DNA of 64,000 bases from Lonicera japonica. Taxonomy: Eukaryota > Streptophyta > Magnoliopsida > Dipsacales > Caprifoliaceae. Location: assembly GCA_021464415.1 (NCBI GenBank), contig CM038467.1, forward strand, positions 67,892,393-67,956,392, in the 5' to 3' direction. Position numbers and translations under genes: made by a program. Below are positions 1-10,692 of this stretch, piece after piece (within the stretch, counting starts at the first letter, position 1; the number at the start of each line of letters is the position of its first letter). The notes beneath the pieces were generated by a model, which was given only the letters and a program-made list of their open reading frames with translations, was not told where the DNA came from and did no database searches.

Positions 1-417
1 TTGAACATGTTTAACTAATACTAAAATATTGTTTTAAGATTCGGAATGTCACATTTGGTGTTCTACTTTTACTTGCTTACATAATAAACAACGAGCCACA
101 AATTTTGAAACATCATTCTTCATCCGTTGCCACCAAAATGTCTCAGGCAAATCTTGGTATATTTTACTATTACCCTGGTGGATAGAGAATAGCGATTGAT
201 GAGCTTATGCCAAAATTTTTTGCTTGAGTTATTAATCGTTTAGCACATGTATTCATGTCTCATATTTTAGTATTATATCATGTATTTTAAATTATGGCTC
301 TTCTTCTTTCACCATTTTCTCTTTAATCTTTTCCAACTAGGGTTCAGTACCTCGCTTTTATTTTACACTGTCAAGTAACGACGGCGTAGCAGAAATAACG
401 AATAAGCTTTTCCCAAC

Positions 418-715
418 TTATAATCCTCGGATTTCCAATTTTAATTTCCTTATTTCCTTAACTAATTGAGGTTGTATTTTTAGCAAACATACTAGATTGA
501 TAGGTGGCTTTTGATTTAAAGCATCTGCTACAACGTTGGCCTTGCTTGAATGATACTGAATTGATGCATTATAGTCCTTGAATAGCTTTAGCCATATTCT
601 TTGTCTCATATTTAATTCATTTTTCATAAAAATATAATTTAAGCTCTTGTGATCATTAAATATTTTAATACGTTCTTCATAGAAGTAATGCCTCCAAATT
701 TTAAGGGCTAAAATA
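418..715 (-). pseudogene. gypsy RNase H relic
   Basis: Minus-strand reading gives the C-terminal part of a gypsy RNase H domain, from 'KIWRHYFYE' to 'KANVVADALNQK', the usual end of the domain before the linker to integrase. The frame stays open for roughly 100 codons but has no upstream RT in frame. It belongs to the degenerate gypsy copy at 1-1515. Confidence 0.8.
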
Positions 716-1249
716 ATTGCTACCTATTTCAAATCATGAGTTGGGTAATTGAGTTCATATGATTTTAATTACCTTGTGCCATAGGAAATCACCTTTCCAT
801 TTTACATTAACATGCACCCTTAGTCCATTCTTCAAGGCATCACTATATAGGACAAAGTTACATGTATCTGATGGGATAGTTAGAATAGGAGTGGATAAGA
901 ATCTATCTCTAAGATCTTGGAAGCCTTTCTCACATTCACTAGACCAATTAAACTTGACATTTTTCTGAGTTAATTAGGTTAAAGGCTTTGCAATCCTTGA
1001 AAATCCCTAGATAAATCAACGATAATATCCTGCTAAACTCGGAAAACTCCAAATTTTGGATACTAACGTTGGTCGAGCCTAATTCCTAATTCACTTTTAT
1101 ATAGCTATTCTTCTTTTGATACCACATGACCCAAGAATGTCACATCGGGCAACCAAAGTTCACATTTCTTTAGTTTAGCATAGATTTTTTCCTTTTTAGT
1201 GGTTCTAAAACTATCCTTAAATGTCCCTTATGCTTAACATGATTCTTAG

Positions 1250-1507
1250 AGTAGATTAATATATCATCAATGAAAACCACTACAAACTGATCCATATAGG
1301 GTTTGAAGACTCTATTCATTAAATCCATAAAAACCGCAGGGTATTGGTTAGTCCAAATCGCATTACCAAAAATTCATAATAACCATATCTTGTCCAGGAA
1401 GCGGTTATAAGAACATCTTCTTTCTTAACTCTTAATTTATGGTATTTTGAGCTTAAATTAATCTTTGAAAATAATGCCACTCCTTGCAAATGATCAAACA
1501 AAAGCAC
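1250..1507 (-). pseudogene. gypsy reverse transcriptase relic
   Basis: Minus-strand translation shows the central RT palm: '[19 protein letters not shown]', then '[15 protein letters not shown]', then after a frame change '[18 protein letters not shown]'. The catalytic aspartate pair is kept, but the frame is broken between the blocks. Only the middle of the domain survives. Confidence 0.8.
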
Positions 1508-1690
1508 TAGTGGGACATGTCATTTTCTAAAACACGCACTAGTATCTTTGTAGACACCCCGATCCGTGACCCCCGCAAGAACCCTAACGACCTTCGAGAA
1601 GTACTATTTTTGGAGTCCGGGACCCACCCGAGCACCCGAAACTGACCCGAAAGGGTTTGTTGGTCAACAAACCTGTTTTTAAGTGGGATT

Positions 1691-1873
1691 GTCGCACGAC
1701 ATATCAGTGTGTCGCGCGACAATCACTGTTATGTCGCGCAACAATCACCTTTGGCCCAGACCATCCACTCTCTGACATATCAGTCTGTTAGAGACATCAC
1801 TTCAGCCGTTTATTGCTCGACATTGGTCAACATGTCGCGCGACACTTGCCCTTTCTGGAGAAATGTCGCACGA
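1691..1873. repeat. five copies of a GTCGC[GA]CGAC palindrome in LTR U3
   Basis: Near-identical 10-bp palindromes lie at 1691-1700, 1711-1720, 1733-1742 (one base off), 1833-1842 and 1864-1873, all upstream of the TATA box at 1891. They are CpG-rich in an AT-rich region. Role unknown; they could be protein-binding sites. Confidence 0.8.
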
Positions 1874-1890
1874 CATTCTTTCCCGAGCAG

Positions 1891-1900
1891 TATAAATAGG
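1891..1900 (+). promoter_or_regulatory. TATA box of the Ogre/Tat-like LTR
   Basis: TATAAATAGG inside the LTR, followed by a C/A-rich start-like region. Fits the U3/R border of a plant LTR promoter. Confidence 0.55.
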
Positions 1901-2917
1901 CCAACACCCCCAAGGGTTCAAAGACAGCAACTTGGAATTGGAAAATTATTGGCTTATATCTGATTTTATACTCTTTCGTCAAGTATTTTCTGTTATAATC
2001 TTATTTCTAAGGAATTATCGAATCTATTCACGACACTCGACGTGTCCCGTTTCTGGAATCGAATTCTCGAAAATATCTAAAAAAGGAATAGATCATTATC
2101 GCCGGAGATCTCTCTGCCGCATTATATTTTCTTTCTTATTATTATTCTCGTCGGGAAGGTAAATAATATATCTTCTAGTATTTAAGTTATATATCTGTGT
2201 ACTTGTTTTACTTCTGTTGTTCTGTCCACGTTTTATTTGAATAAACTTATTGTCAAGTTACAAAGTAGTCTACTGTTTTCAAAACAAAAGACCCTGATAA
2301 AACCATTTGCAAAATCAGAAGAATAAGTACATTATCATCCGGATAAAATCTTGTTTTCAAAACTTGGACTGATAAAATTATCTAGGAATTAAAATCAACA
2401 TATCCTGTCTTTTTAGACTGCGACGTGTCTGATAAAACTCCCCTCAAAGAGTTCTAATTCCATATTAAATTAGTCCCGATACAAGATTCGAACTTTTACA
2501 AAAGTATTCAAAACACGAGAAAACCGTCATTATCTGAGGAAATAATACGGGAAACTCTCTCTCTTAAAATAAAACAACTTTTATCACTTGTAGTTACATC
2601 TTCCAAAAATAAAAACATTGGATCTCGAAACACAAAGGTTTTCATCCCTTTTTCCGTTTTCCCAAAAATTAGGGTTTTCTTCATTTGGGAAGTAGTAGAC
2701 TGTTAGTAAAAGTATCTAAGTTTTTCAACATAAAATAAACATATAAAAGACCACTAGAGACCGAAAGGGCGGAATGGGTGCTTAACACCTTCCCAAACCG
2801 TAATATAATTTTCGAACCCTATAGAATCCTGGTTTCGCAGACAAATGTGTAAAGAGATGCTTATCTGTAACCCTTCCTCTTACACAACTGTTTTGTCCGT
2901 TTTCTCGTAAAACATAC

Positions 2918-2935
2918 TGGCGACTTTGAACGAAC
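2918..2935 (+). other. retroviral-type primer-binding site
   Basis: TGGCGACTTTG... begins three bases after the putative LTR end. TGG complements the CCA end of a tRNA, and TGGCGACTCTG-like sites are usual downstream of TGTAGACACC-type LTRs. Some positions are changed, consistent with decay. Confidence 0.5.
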
Positions 2936-3105
2936 CCTTTTGCATCTAGAAATAGAACATAGGGACACATGATATGATTTATCAACCGATTGAAGCAAAT
3001 GGAACGACGGAATCCTCTCCGACGTTTCAAATGCCCAAGGACGGGATCGAAACCCGGGGGTCGCATTTGCGGATTCTCACAATCTTGGTTAAGTAAAAAC
3101 AAAAT

Positions 3106-3462
3106 TCGGTGGCCCTTTCAACGGCCGAAGTAGAATATATGACGGCCGGAAGTTGTTGTGCACAAACTTTATATATTAAACAACAACTAGAAGACTTTGG
3201 AATTAGTCTTAACTACATTCCCATTAAATGTGACAACACATGTGCTATTAGCTTGACCAAGAACCCAATACAACATTCACGTACTAAGCACATTGAGATA
3301 ATATATCATTTTATTCGTGATCATGTGCAAAAAGGTGATGTTAAAATTGAATTCGTTAGCACTGAATTGCAATTTGCGAACATTTTCACCAAACCATTAC
3401 CATGTGATCGTTTTTGTACTATTCGTCGTAAACTTGGTATGACTAGAGTTTGTAATATCTAG
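3106..3462 (+). pseudogene. copia RNase H C-terminal fragment
   Basis: The reading frame begins 'VALSTAEVEYMTAGSCCAQ' and carries 'PIKCDNTCAISLTKNPIQHS', 'RTKHIEI' and 'FANIFTKPL', the last third of a Ty1/copia polyprotein. The D in 'CDN' and the H in 'TKHIEI' are conserved RNase H/pol positions. The normal stop is kept at 3460-3462. Lacks everything upstream, so a 5'-truncated relic. Confidence 0.9.
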
Positions 3463-4188
3463 TTTGATCCAAAAATGTTCATATATATATATATGATCAC
3501 AAGTGCTTAATTTTGAGCACACATTATTTATGTTAATTGTGCGTATTTTTTTTAATTAATCTTGCTTGTCTTAATCTTATATGTTACTGTGAAGATTAAA
3601 AAGTGTTCTTGCAGTTTTGGAATGTTATTTGATGATGGATTTGCAAAAAAGAATGTTGGTGCAAAAATAAGCAAATTAGGCAGAAAATTGGGTAGTGTAG
3701 TCGACTACACTGAGAACCATGTAGTCGACTACATGGTTGAGTTGACTCACTGCTTTGCTGCTGAGTTGACTCACGAGATTTCTCTCTTATACACACAATT
3801 TTCTTTTATTTTCTTCATCTTCCTCACACAAAACCCATGAAATCCTCCATGGCTACACACCCATAACCTTTGAAAACTCAATTTTGCCTCAAAATCTTGC
3901 TAAACAATAACTATCCATCATTTATCCATCACTTATACCCATCAAATCTTTCAAAATCCATCCAAAATCAACCCAAATCACCATATTTTCTTTCTTTACA
4001 CCAAACCCTAAACCCATTTTTCTACAATATCCATTTTTCTTCAAATTTTTACCAATCTCTTTACAACATCATCATAAAATCTCATTTAAACCTTATTCCA
4101 TTATTTTCCTCTCATATTCCCACTACTAAAATTTCAAAAATCCCAAATTTTCAAAAACCTATTCAAAACTCTTACATACCTTTCAAAT

Positions 4189-5395
4189 ATGGCTTCTCAC
4201 TCACGAAGGAATACTCGGAGATGTGTTCGAGAAACGAAAACCTCTACGCAACCGGATCAAGGGGATGCACCTCCTCTTTTCCTCACCCAAGAACTAGAAG
4301 CTCGCTTTTATAATGATTTTACAAATTGAGCCATCATTGAAGGTAAACTCTTCAATTCCGTGTTATTTTTCGAGAATGGGCTAAGAATTACTCATGTTTT
4401 TCGTAGACAAGGCATTCTAAACTTTCTTTGCATCAAAGAAAACATATATCCTAGATTGGTTAGATTATTTTATGCAAATTTGCATCATCCTACTTCTCCC
4501 CAAGGAAATTTGGATAAATCTTGTCTTAGAACTCTCGTCAAGGGAAATTTGATTACAATTTCACTCTTACTCACCATTTTTAGTTCAGTTGTCTAGGTAC
4601 TACAACCATTACACCAAATTATGAAGGGGTCTTTGAATATAACCGACAAACCGCAATTGGCCCATTCTTGAAACGTCGATTTAGGAATGTAGGAGCCAAT
4701 TGGGATGATAGAATCTCCTTGACCTATTCTCACCCTTCATGCATGCCTCATTCATCCTATTGTGACATATTGCATATTGCTTAGAACCGAAAATCACTCT
4801 AATATAACCAACTATGATATTCTTCCTCACATGGGCAATCACTAACTTTCACAAACTTGACTACGCAAGCCTCATATTTGACAAATTTTATAATACCATG
4901 AGTCATGCAAATAGAGGCCTCAGCTATGGAATGGTGTTAGCACGACTCTTTAAGAGCTTTAACATTCCATTGGATGATGAAACAGATATGTATGAGCTAT
5001 CCGAGCATGACATATATTCAAAAATGATTCTTCATCTCATGCATTATCATTTGGAAAATGATCGTTGGATTCCAAACGATCCTAATGATATTGAGCCATC
5101 CGATGATGACAAAGACGAGCAAGGTGATGAGCAAGTTCCTTTACCTCCTCCTCCTCCTCCTCGCCAATTAAGAGCCTTAAACCGACATGGCCAAATAATG
5201 GAGGCCATCAATAATCTCAACATCAATTTGAACAATACCCGTCAAGAGATGCACCATCGCTTCAATCATATTGAGACGGACTTTTCAACATTATCATTCG
5301 CAACCACCTTCTCCTCCTCCACAAGAGTGATTCTCTCATTTTTTGATGAAAACAAGGGGGGGAAGAATGTGTGTGTGTGTGTGTGTCATGAGTGA
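4189..5395 (+). pseudogene. env-like ORF relic of the Sirevirus element
   Basis: From an ATG at 4189 the frame reads 'MASHSRRNTRRCVRETKTS', stops at a TGA near 4327, resumes in the same frame to 4596 ('VFRRQGILNFLCIKENIYP', 'FYANLHHPTS'), and continues in another frame from 4814 ('LTWAITNFHKLDYASLIFD', 'HYHLENDRW', then proline-rich 'PLPPPPPPRQLRA'). This resembles the 'putative plant transposon protein' domain often found downstream of copia pol. One stop and at least one frameshift disable it. It ends at a (GT)n tract. Confidence 0.6.
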
Positions 5396-5664
5396 TAATG
5401 GTACACACTCGTTTCATTTAATTATCCTTGTTTAAGTTAATTATCCTTGTTCAAGTACTTCATTTTGTTTATTTGCTTAAGTACTTTTCGAATCTATGCT
5501 TTCGATTTTAAGATGGTTGAAATTATCTAATTTTTAGCTTACTTATGCAAGTATATTTTATTAATATGATTGTTATCTATGCACTGATTGGAGGGGGAGT
5601 ATACTCTTCATATGCTTATTATGATCTTCATCTGAAAACACAAATTACTTTATTGTCATCATCA

Positions 5665-5680
5665 AAAAGGGGGAGATTAT
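5665..5680 (+). other. polypurine tract of the copia element
   Basis: AAAAAGGGGGAGATTA lies directly before the LTR start TGACC at 5681. This is the plus-strand priming site position; a second purine run (GGAGGGGGAG) lies near 5589. Confidence 0.7.
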
Positions 5681-7105
5681 TGACCTAAAAGGCCATTAAT
5701 CTTATTTTGATAATAATAATAAGTTAATAATGTGTTATTTAACATGTTTGTTCAAAATGATTTTAGCTTTAAACCCATTGATCTCTACCGATCATGATAT
5801 ACATCGAACTGAAATCGGTAATTCATATTCAAGCTCAACACTCACTATATAATCAAACTCACAAGCAAATCTCTCCAATATCCTCTATGTTCAACATAAA
5901 TATTCACAATCAAGAGAGGATCTAGATCAAAGGAACAAGTGAAGAAACGTACAAACAAATCAAGCATTTTGAACACTCAAAAATTCGTAAATTGAGTGAG
6001 TGCTTAGAATTTGTGTAAAAGTTTATCTTTGATCATTTTTATAGCTCCTCAAATGATTTAATCATGATTAAATTGCATGAAACTAGTTTTTACTTTGAAA
6101 AAGCTTTTCAGTAAAAATAGTCATCTTAAAAAAATTCAGAATAAATTCACATGAATGAATTTTGATACAAAAACAAATTTGGGAGTCTTAGAAAATTATT
6201 TAGAACACTCCCCAAGCATTATAATAAATTTTGGAGTCAAATTAAAAAAGTTGAAAAATTGTAAAAACCTCCATATGACAGTGGCATGTAGTCAACTACA
6301 TGAAAAGTCATGTAGTCGACTACTTGATTCATGGGGGAGTCGACTACTCTCTGAAAATATAGTCGTTGGAGATTCCTTGCAAGTCTAGTTTTGGCCTCTA
6401 ACCACCTCCAACCACCCCAAACGGCCATATTGCTTCCAAAACTATATATAGGACTTCAAAAATAGTTTTTAATCTGACTAGCAAGCTTTGGATATCATCT
6501 ATTGGCAAAAATCATTTATTTCACTTAGAGAGACTTATTTTAAAATATCCAAATCTTCATTTGATCAAATCATTTTTTCTTGATCTATTATTCCTGATCA
6601 AACTTGATAACTTTTAGTGTGAGCTTCATTTTATAATTTTGTAAACACTTTAGAGTTATTATATTGGTGTGTATGATCACAAACAAATTATTCTTCATTT
6701 CTAAAAGAGAGTTTTTCTCTTTGTAAAACAAGAGAGTATATCTTGTGAAGTGTAGTGAGGATAGCTACATTGTGAGTGTTGATTGTATATCAACATTTGT
6801 ATTGAGGTTTGATCTTCACCCAAAGAAGATTGGATAGTAGAGATACTCGAGGCACTATTTGGGCGCGGACGTATGGTCTAACAAACCGAACCGGGTGAAC
6901 AAAACGACTTGAAGTCATTTGGTTTAATCTTTCTATCTTTATTCTCTTTATTTCATTGCTATATTATTGTGTGTGATTGGTATTGCTTGCTTGCTTAGCT
7001 TGCCATTTGATATAGACCTTAAATCCTTTTGAAACATTTTTAAAAATTTGAATAAGTTTAAATATACCCTATTCACCCCCCTCTAGGGTTATTTTTAGAC
7101 CAACA
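5681..7105 (+). mobile_element. 3' LTR of the copia element
   Basis: Starts TGACCTAAAAGG after the polypurine tract and ends TTTTTAGACCAACA; the ends are roughly inverted (TTGACCTAA versus TTGGTCTAA). A TATATATAGG box at 6444-6452 is a likely LTR promoter. About 1,425 bp, usual for Sireviruses. The run into CACCCCCCTCTAGGG at the 3' end is also typical. Confidence 0.65.
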
Positions 7106-10100
7106 ATAACATTTAAACCAAATTTGTTGAGCTTACAACTAATATTATTTGACAATGGCCATCATAGGTAAATTTAGAGATTGATCAAAGTAGTCATTAA
7201 TGAAATAGTAGTTTAATTGTGAAGGAAATTGAAGTGGATCAAATCTAAGACTTAATTAATTATTATGAGGACAACAAGGACGTTAACGGACTGCTAAATT
7301 GTTAGCAAGGTCGGCTCTGAGTTTTGATGCACCAAGAAATTGGTATAATTTACCATTCTAATTTATATTTTAGAGAACATATTACTATTAATTTTTTATT
7401 GTTAATGCTTCCATGGGTACTACAAAAGAATCGGAGAAGATTGAGAAAAAAATATAAAAATTAAAAGAAGTAAAGACACCTAAAGTGGTTCAATACTTCA
7501 TGATGCATAAATTTTTACTTAGAACTCCAACTTATGTGATTATTCAGCTCATTTTAAAGAAAATTTCGAGATCTACAACTTTGCAGCTTAGCACTTTTTC
7601 AAATTTAGCCTTCCCAGAGTCTCAAATTGTGACGCAAGATTCAGCAGCTTAGAAGGATGAAAATTCAAATTACACTCTAATTTGGGCCCAAAAATATTCA
7701 TCTCAGTAGCTAGCCCATGAGATTAATTCAACAACCTAAATGTGTGGGACAAAGGCCACTTAAGCCTAAAGCTAGCTATTACTTAAGCCGAACCCAATTA
7801 AATATTTGAGGCTCATTATTAAACTGTAGCCCACCAATTACCCTAGGCCCACTAGTAGCAAATATTATAAAAGGATACGATTGTGCCAACTAAAGGAAGA
7901 GCCGTGGATATTAAATTTCGGCAGTGCTGTAGCCGATTCTCTTTTCTCTTTCCCTCATCTTTTTCTTGATTTCTTGATTTTTCTTTGCTTAAGGATTTGA
8001 ATTCTTTAATTTAATGTTAAGTAAGTTTTATTTTATTATTATTATTTATTATTTAATATTTAATTTTTGTAAGTTAGTATAAATTTGTATTAGGGTCAAG
8101 ATAAGTATAAATTTTATTGTACGTATTTATATAAATTGACTTTACTAATTTAATGATTTAATGTTAAATATAATTCTTCTTATTTGACACCTATTTTAAT
8201 TGATAAAAATAAAGTTAGGTTCTCATTATTTTTTGTTGAATTTACCTTATGATTTGTTGAGAACGGAAAATAGGGTGTGTTTTGACCTTATACATAAATT
8301 TCGCAGAGGAAGAATTACAATTAGATTTTATTAATTAATTGTAATTTATTGAGTTTATTTTGCCCATCTAATAGAGTTAAGTGACTAAATTAGTGCGAGA
8401 TAAGAGTAAAGTTTATGTTCATGAATACTAAAGAATATGATATTAAATATATGACTTTGAAACCCTAGTTAATGAATTCATTAATTTTGTAATCTTTCTT
8501 AACATTATTTAGTTTAGTTTCATTACTTTACTTTGTTTTATTTTATTTGTTTGATTCTCATAAAACTTTTCTAACCGGATTAAGAGTTTAGTGAAAGATT
8601 AATATGACAAAATTTTAACATATTATGTGAGTCTCTGTGGGATTGATCTCGCTTACACGCAACACTATAAACTAATTCGTGCATTTGCGAGTATTAAAAT
8701 TTATCACAACAAATTTTGAGAGGCACTAAGAGGAAAAAAAAATCCGAGCCATTTTGTATTTTTTATAGTCGTGTAATATAAAGAAACCAATAAACTTGCA
8801 AAAAAATAAAAATAAAATTAACATGAACCAGATAACTAAAAGATATAAAGAAATCATAAAAAGAGAGGTGCTAAATAATACGAAAACTTTGTACAAAAAC
8901 CCCAAAAAAGGAATTAATTGAAGATCTCGTTAAAGAAAGCTAATAAATTATTTATTTATTTCAAGGCCCTTTCGTATTCATGTACACCAAAAAAGAAACA
9001 ATCGATGGTAGGGCGTGCTTAAACATTTAAAAGAAAGTAAGGATACACTTAAATATTTTAAAAATTAAAAAAAGAGTAATTAAAGTTTCTTACTCATATA
9101 GAATTTAATTAAAATTAAAAATAAAAGATAGAGCTTTATTATACAAAATATATATATATATATATAGAATTTAGTCAAAACAAAAAGATAGAGTTTTATT
9201 TAACAAAAACCAACTTTAAATTAACTCAACACAGAGAAAAATCAGATAAAGAGTTTCATGTTATGAATACCAAAGATTGGTGAACGTAGGTTTATTTTAA
9301 TTAGTGGTTAGACACTTAGACTTAAGAATTCAAAAGAAATAATTGGTGGTTGGAGGCACTTTGGGCATTTAAAAAGAAATTAAGATAGGCTTAAGTATTT
9401 ATAATTAAGACAAAAAATATAACAACTGCTGGGATTTGAGCATAAGAGTGCCTTGAAAGAGCTTTTGACTTAGAATCTTCCGTTAGAAAAAAGGATGTAT
9501 TAACACTCTTATTGAACGTCAAATGGATTTAACATCACCAATGTGCATATATATATATATATAAAGGTTTAAAAAAATTGAGAATCTTAGTACGTCAGGA
9601 CCTTAAACTACGACTTGAGTTGTCTATGCCTAAAGTCAACCCTAAAAGTTTGCTAAAATAAAATAAAGACTTAATGGAGTATTTGTTTATTTACATAAAA
9701 TTTATTTCCCCGGTGCCACTTGTGTGATCCCGTTGGATACATTTGACCATGCATGTGTTTATCTTTTCCATTATTTTTATATTAATCATGTGAACATAAA
9801 TTAGATGCAATTCCAAAGCACTAGCTGCAATTAATATAACTTTAGACCGACTTTCTATAAAGAAAAATATTCTAGCATATTTCCTATTTCCTACTAAAAA
9901 ATAACGGCTGTTTTTAATAAAAATCATACACATATTTATGGTAGACTAAAGTCATCTACAATGGAAATGTTAAAAGTGCAAACTTGGGTTTGTTTTTGAT
10001 CCACCGCAGCTTCTAAAATTTTAAGTGTAAAATAAATGCTAAAACTAATTAGGTAAAATTATTTTCCGACAATTATTTGCCCTAAGCAACACAATGTGTG

Positions 10101-10275
10101 TTGTATAAATATATGATCAAATGCCAACCAATCATAATTGAGTATTTAATTGTTGGGGCGACATAAATATTATATCATATAAAATTTTTGCGTTTTTGTT
10201 TTTACTAATAAATATTGAGATTATACGTTATGGGACGTTCTACTGCATTGATACTTTGAGCGACACACATTGTTC
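7106..10275. other. AT-rich intergenic stretch with a possible LTR relic
   Basis: No convincing gene. About 7741-8712 resembles a gypsy-type LTR: a TATA-like ATTATAAAAGG near 7865, a pyrimidine-rich start-like region, then 'GTCTCTGTGGGATTGATCTCGCTTACA' type wording split over 8631-8657 and an end near ATCACAACA (8712), but no clear primer site or coding region. (TA)n runs lie near 9150 and 9548. The rest shows only low-complexity A/T runs. Confidence 0.35.
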
Positions 10276-10692
10276 TTAGCTATACATGACATATCTATTG
10301 GTGATACTTTTTAAACGATTTAAATTGACCGGTGAATGTAGCAACTGTCCATCTAAGTCCGTGAATACAATGGCTCCTCCTGTATCAATCTCTTTAACGA
10401 TGTACGGTCTATTCCACTTTTGTCCAAATTTTCCTCTCGAATCTTTAGTTGGTTCTCGAATCTCCTTCAACACAATGTTATTCTCACTGATACCACGAGT
10501 CTTTACATTTTGGTTGAAGGCTCGAGCGATCTTCTTTTGATATCCCTAATGATGATATGCGACTTTCAATCTTTTTTCGTCTAACAGTGCCAACTCATTG
10601 TATCATGCCTGGACCCACTCTAACTCGTTGACTTGATTCTTTAACACTAGTCTGAGGGAGGGGATCTCTAACTCAACAGTGAGGACAACTTC
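10276..10692 (-). pseudogene. Tat-type gypsy integrase C-terminus, outer element
   Basis: Minus-strand frame carries 'DSRGKFGQKWNRPYIVKEI', 'GGAIVFTDLDGQLLHSPVN', the C-terminal end of a Tat/Retand-type integrase; upstream, with stops, are 'YNELALLDEKRLKVAYHH' and 'YQKKIARAFNQNVKT'. It continues at 24004, on the far side of a 13.3-kb insertion; ACTTC at 10688-10692 is repeated at 24004-24008. Several stops make it a pseudogene. Confidence 0.8.
10688..10692. repeat. target-site duplication ACTTC, left
   Basis: Pairs with ACTTC at 24004-24008. Both copies lie inside the same gypsy integrase/linker reading region, confirming insertion into it. Confidence 0.85.

Larger units (their letters stand above)
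1..1515 (-). mobile_element. Ty3/gypsy pol fragment, Tekay/Del-like, degenerate
   Basis: The minus strand carries pol pieces in gypsy order: reverse transcriptase near 1250-1507 (a '[15 protein letters not shown]' stretch and, near 1262-1275, a catalytic FIDD box), RNase H near 418-715 (ending 'YHSSKANVVADALNQK'), then a frame-shifted integrase zinc-finger region near 30-170. Wording of the RT and RNase H blocks fits the chromovirus Tekay/Del lineage. Several stops and frameshifts break it, so it cannot encode a working polyprotein. It runs off the left edge and stops abruptly near 1515, just before the LTR at 1549. Family call from recognised motifs; lineage is inference. Confidence 0.85.
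1549..2914 (+). mobile_element. LTR of an Ogre/Tat-like Ty3/gypsy element
   Basis: Starts TGTAGACACCCC, a common opening of Tat/Ogre-type plant LTRs, and ends ...AACA just before a TGGCGAC primer-binding site at 2918. It contains a TATA box (1891-1900) with repeated GTCGCGCGAC palindromes upstream, so U3/R/U5 order is plus strand. No matching second LTR or pol of this element lies in the window; sequence changes to a copia fragment near 3105, so this is an LTR plus short leader. I saw no convincing target duplication. Confidence 0.6.
3697..6345. repeat. dispersed GTAGTCGACTAC palindromes in the copia element
   Basis: The 12-bp palindrome occurs at 3697-3708, 3721-3732 and 6312-6323, with near copies at 6288-6299 (GTAGTCAACTAC) and near 6336-6347. 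Two sit after pol, the rest in the 3' LTR. Sireviruses have been described with repeated palindromic motifs in non-coding parts; whether this is the same motif I cannot check. Confidence 0.75.
3106..7105 (+). mobile_element. Ty1/copia Sirevirus-like element, 3' half
   Basis: Contains in order the end of copia RNase H (3106-3462), a long region with an env-like relic (4189-5395), a polypurine tract (5665-5680) and a 3' LTR (5681-7105). A long coding region between pol and the 3' LTR is a Sirevirus trait. The 5' LTR, gag, protease, integrase and RT are missing; the break near 3105 abuts the gypsy LTR leader. Confidence 0.7.

Noticed and set aside
1691..1873. CRISPR-like array from regularly repeated palindromes
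   Set aside because: Eukaryotic LTR context, 10-bp units, uneven spacing and no cas genes.
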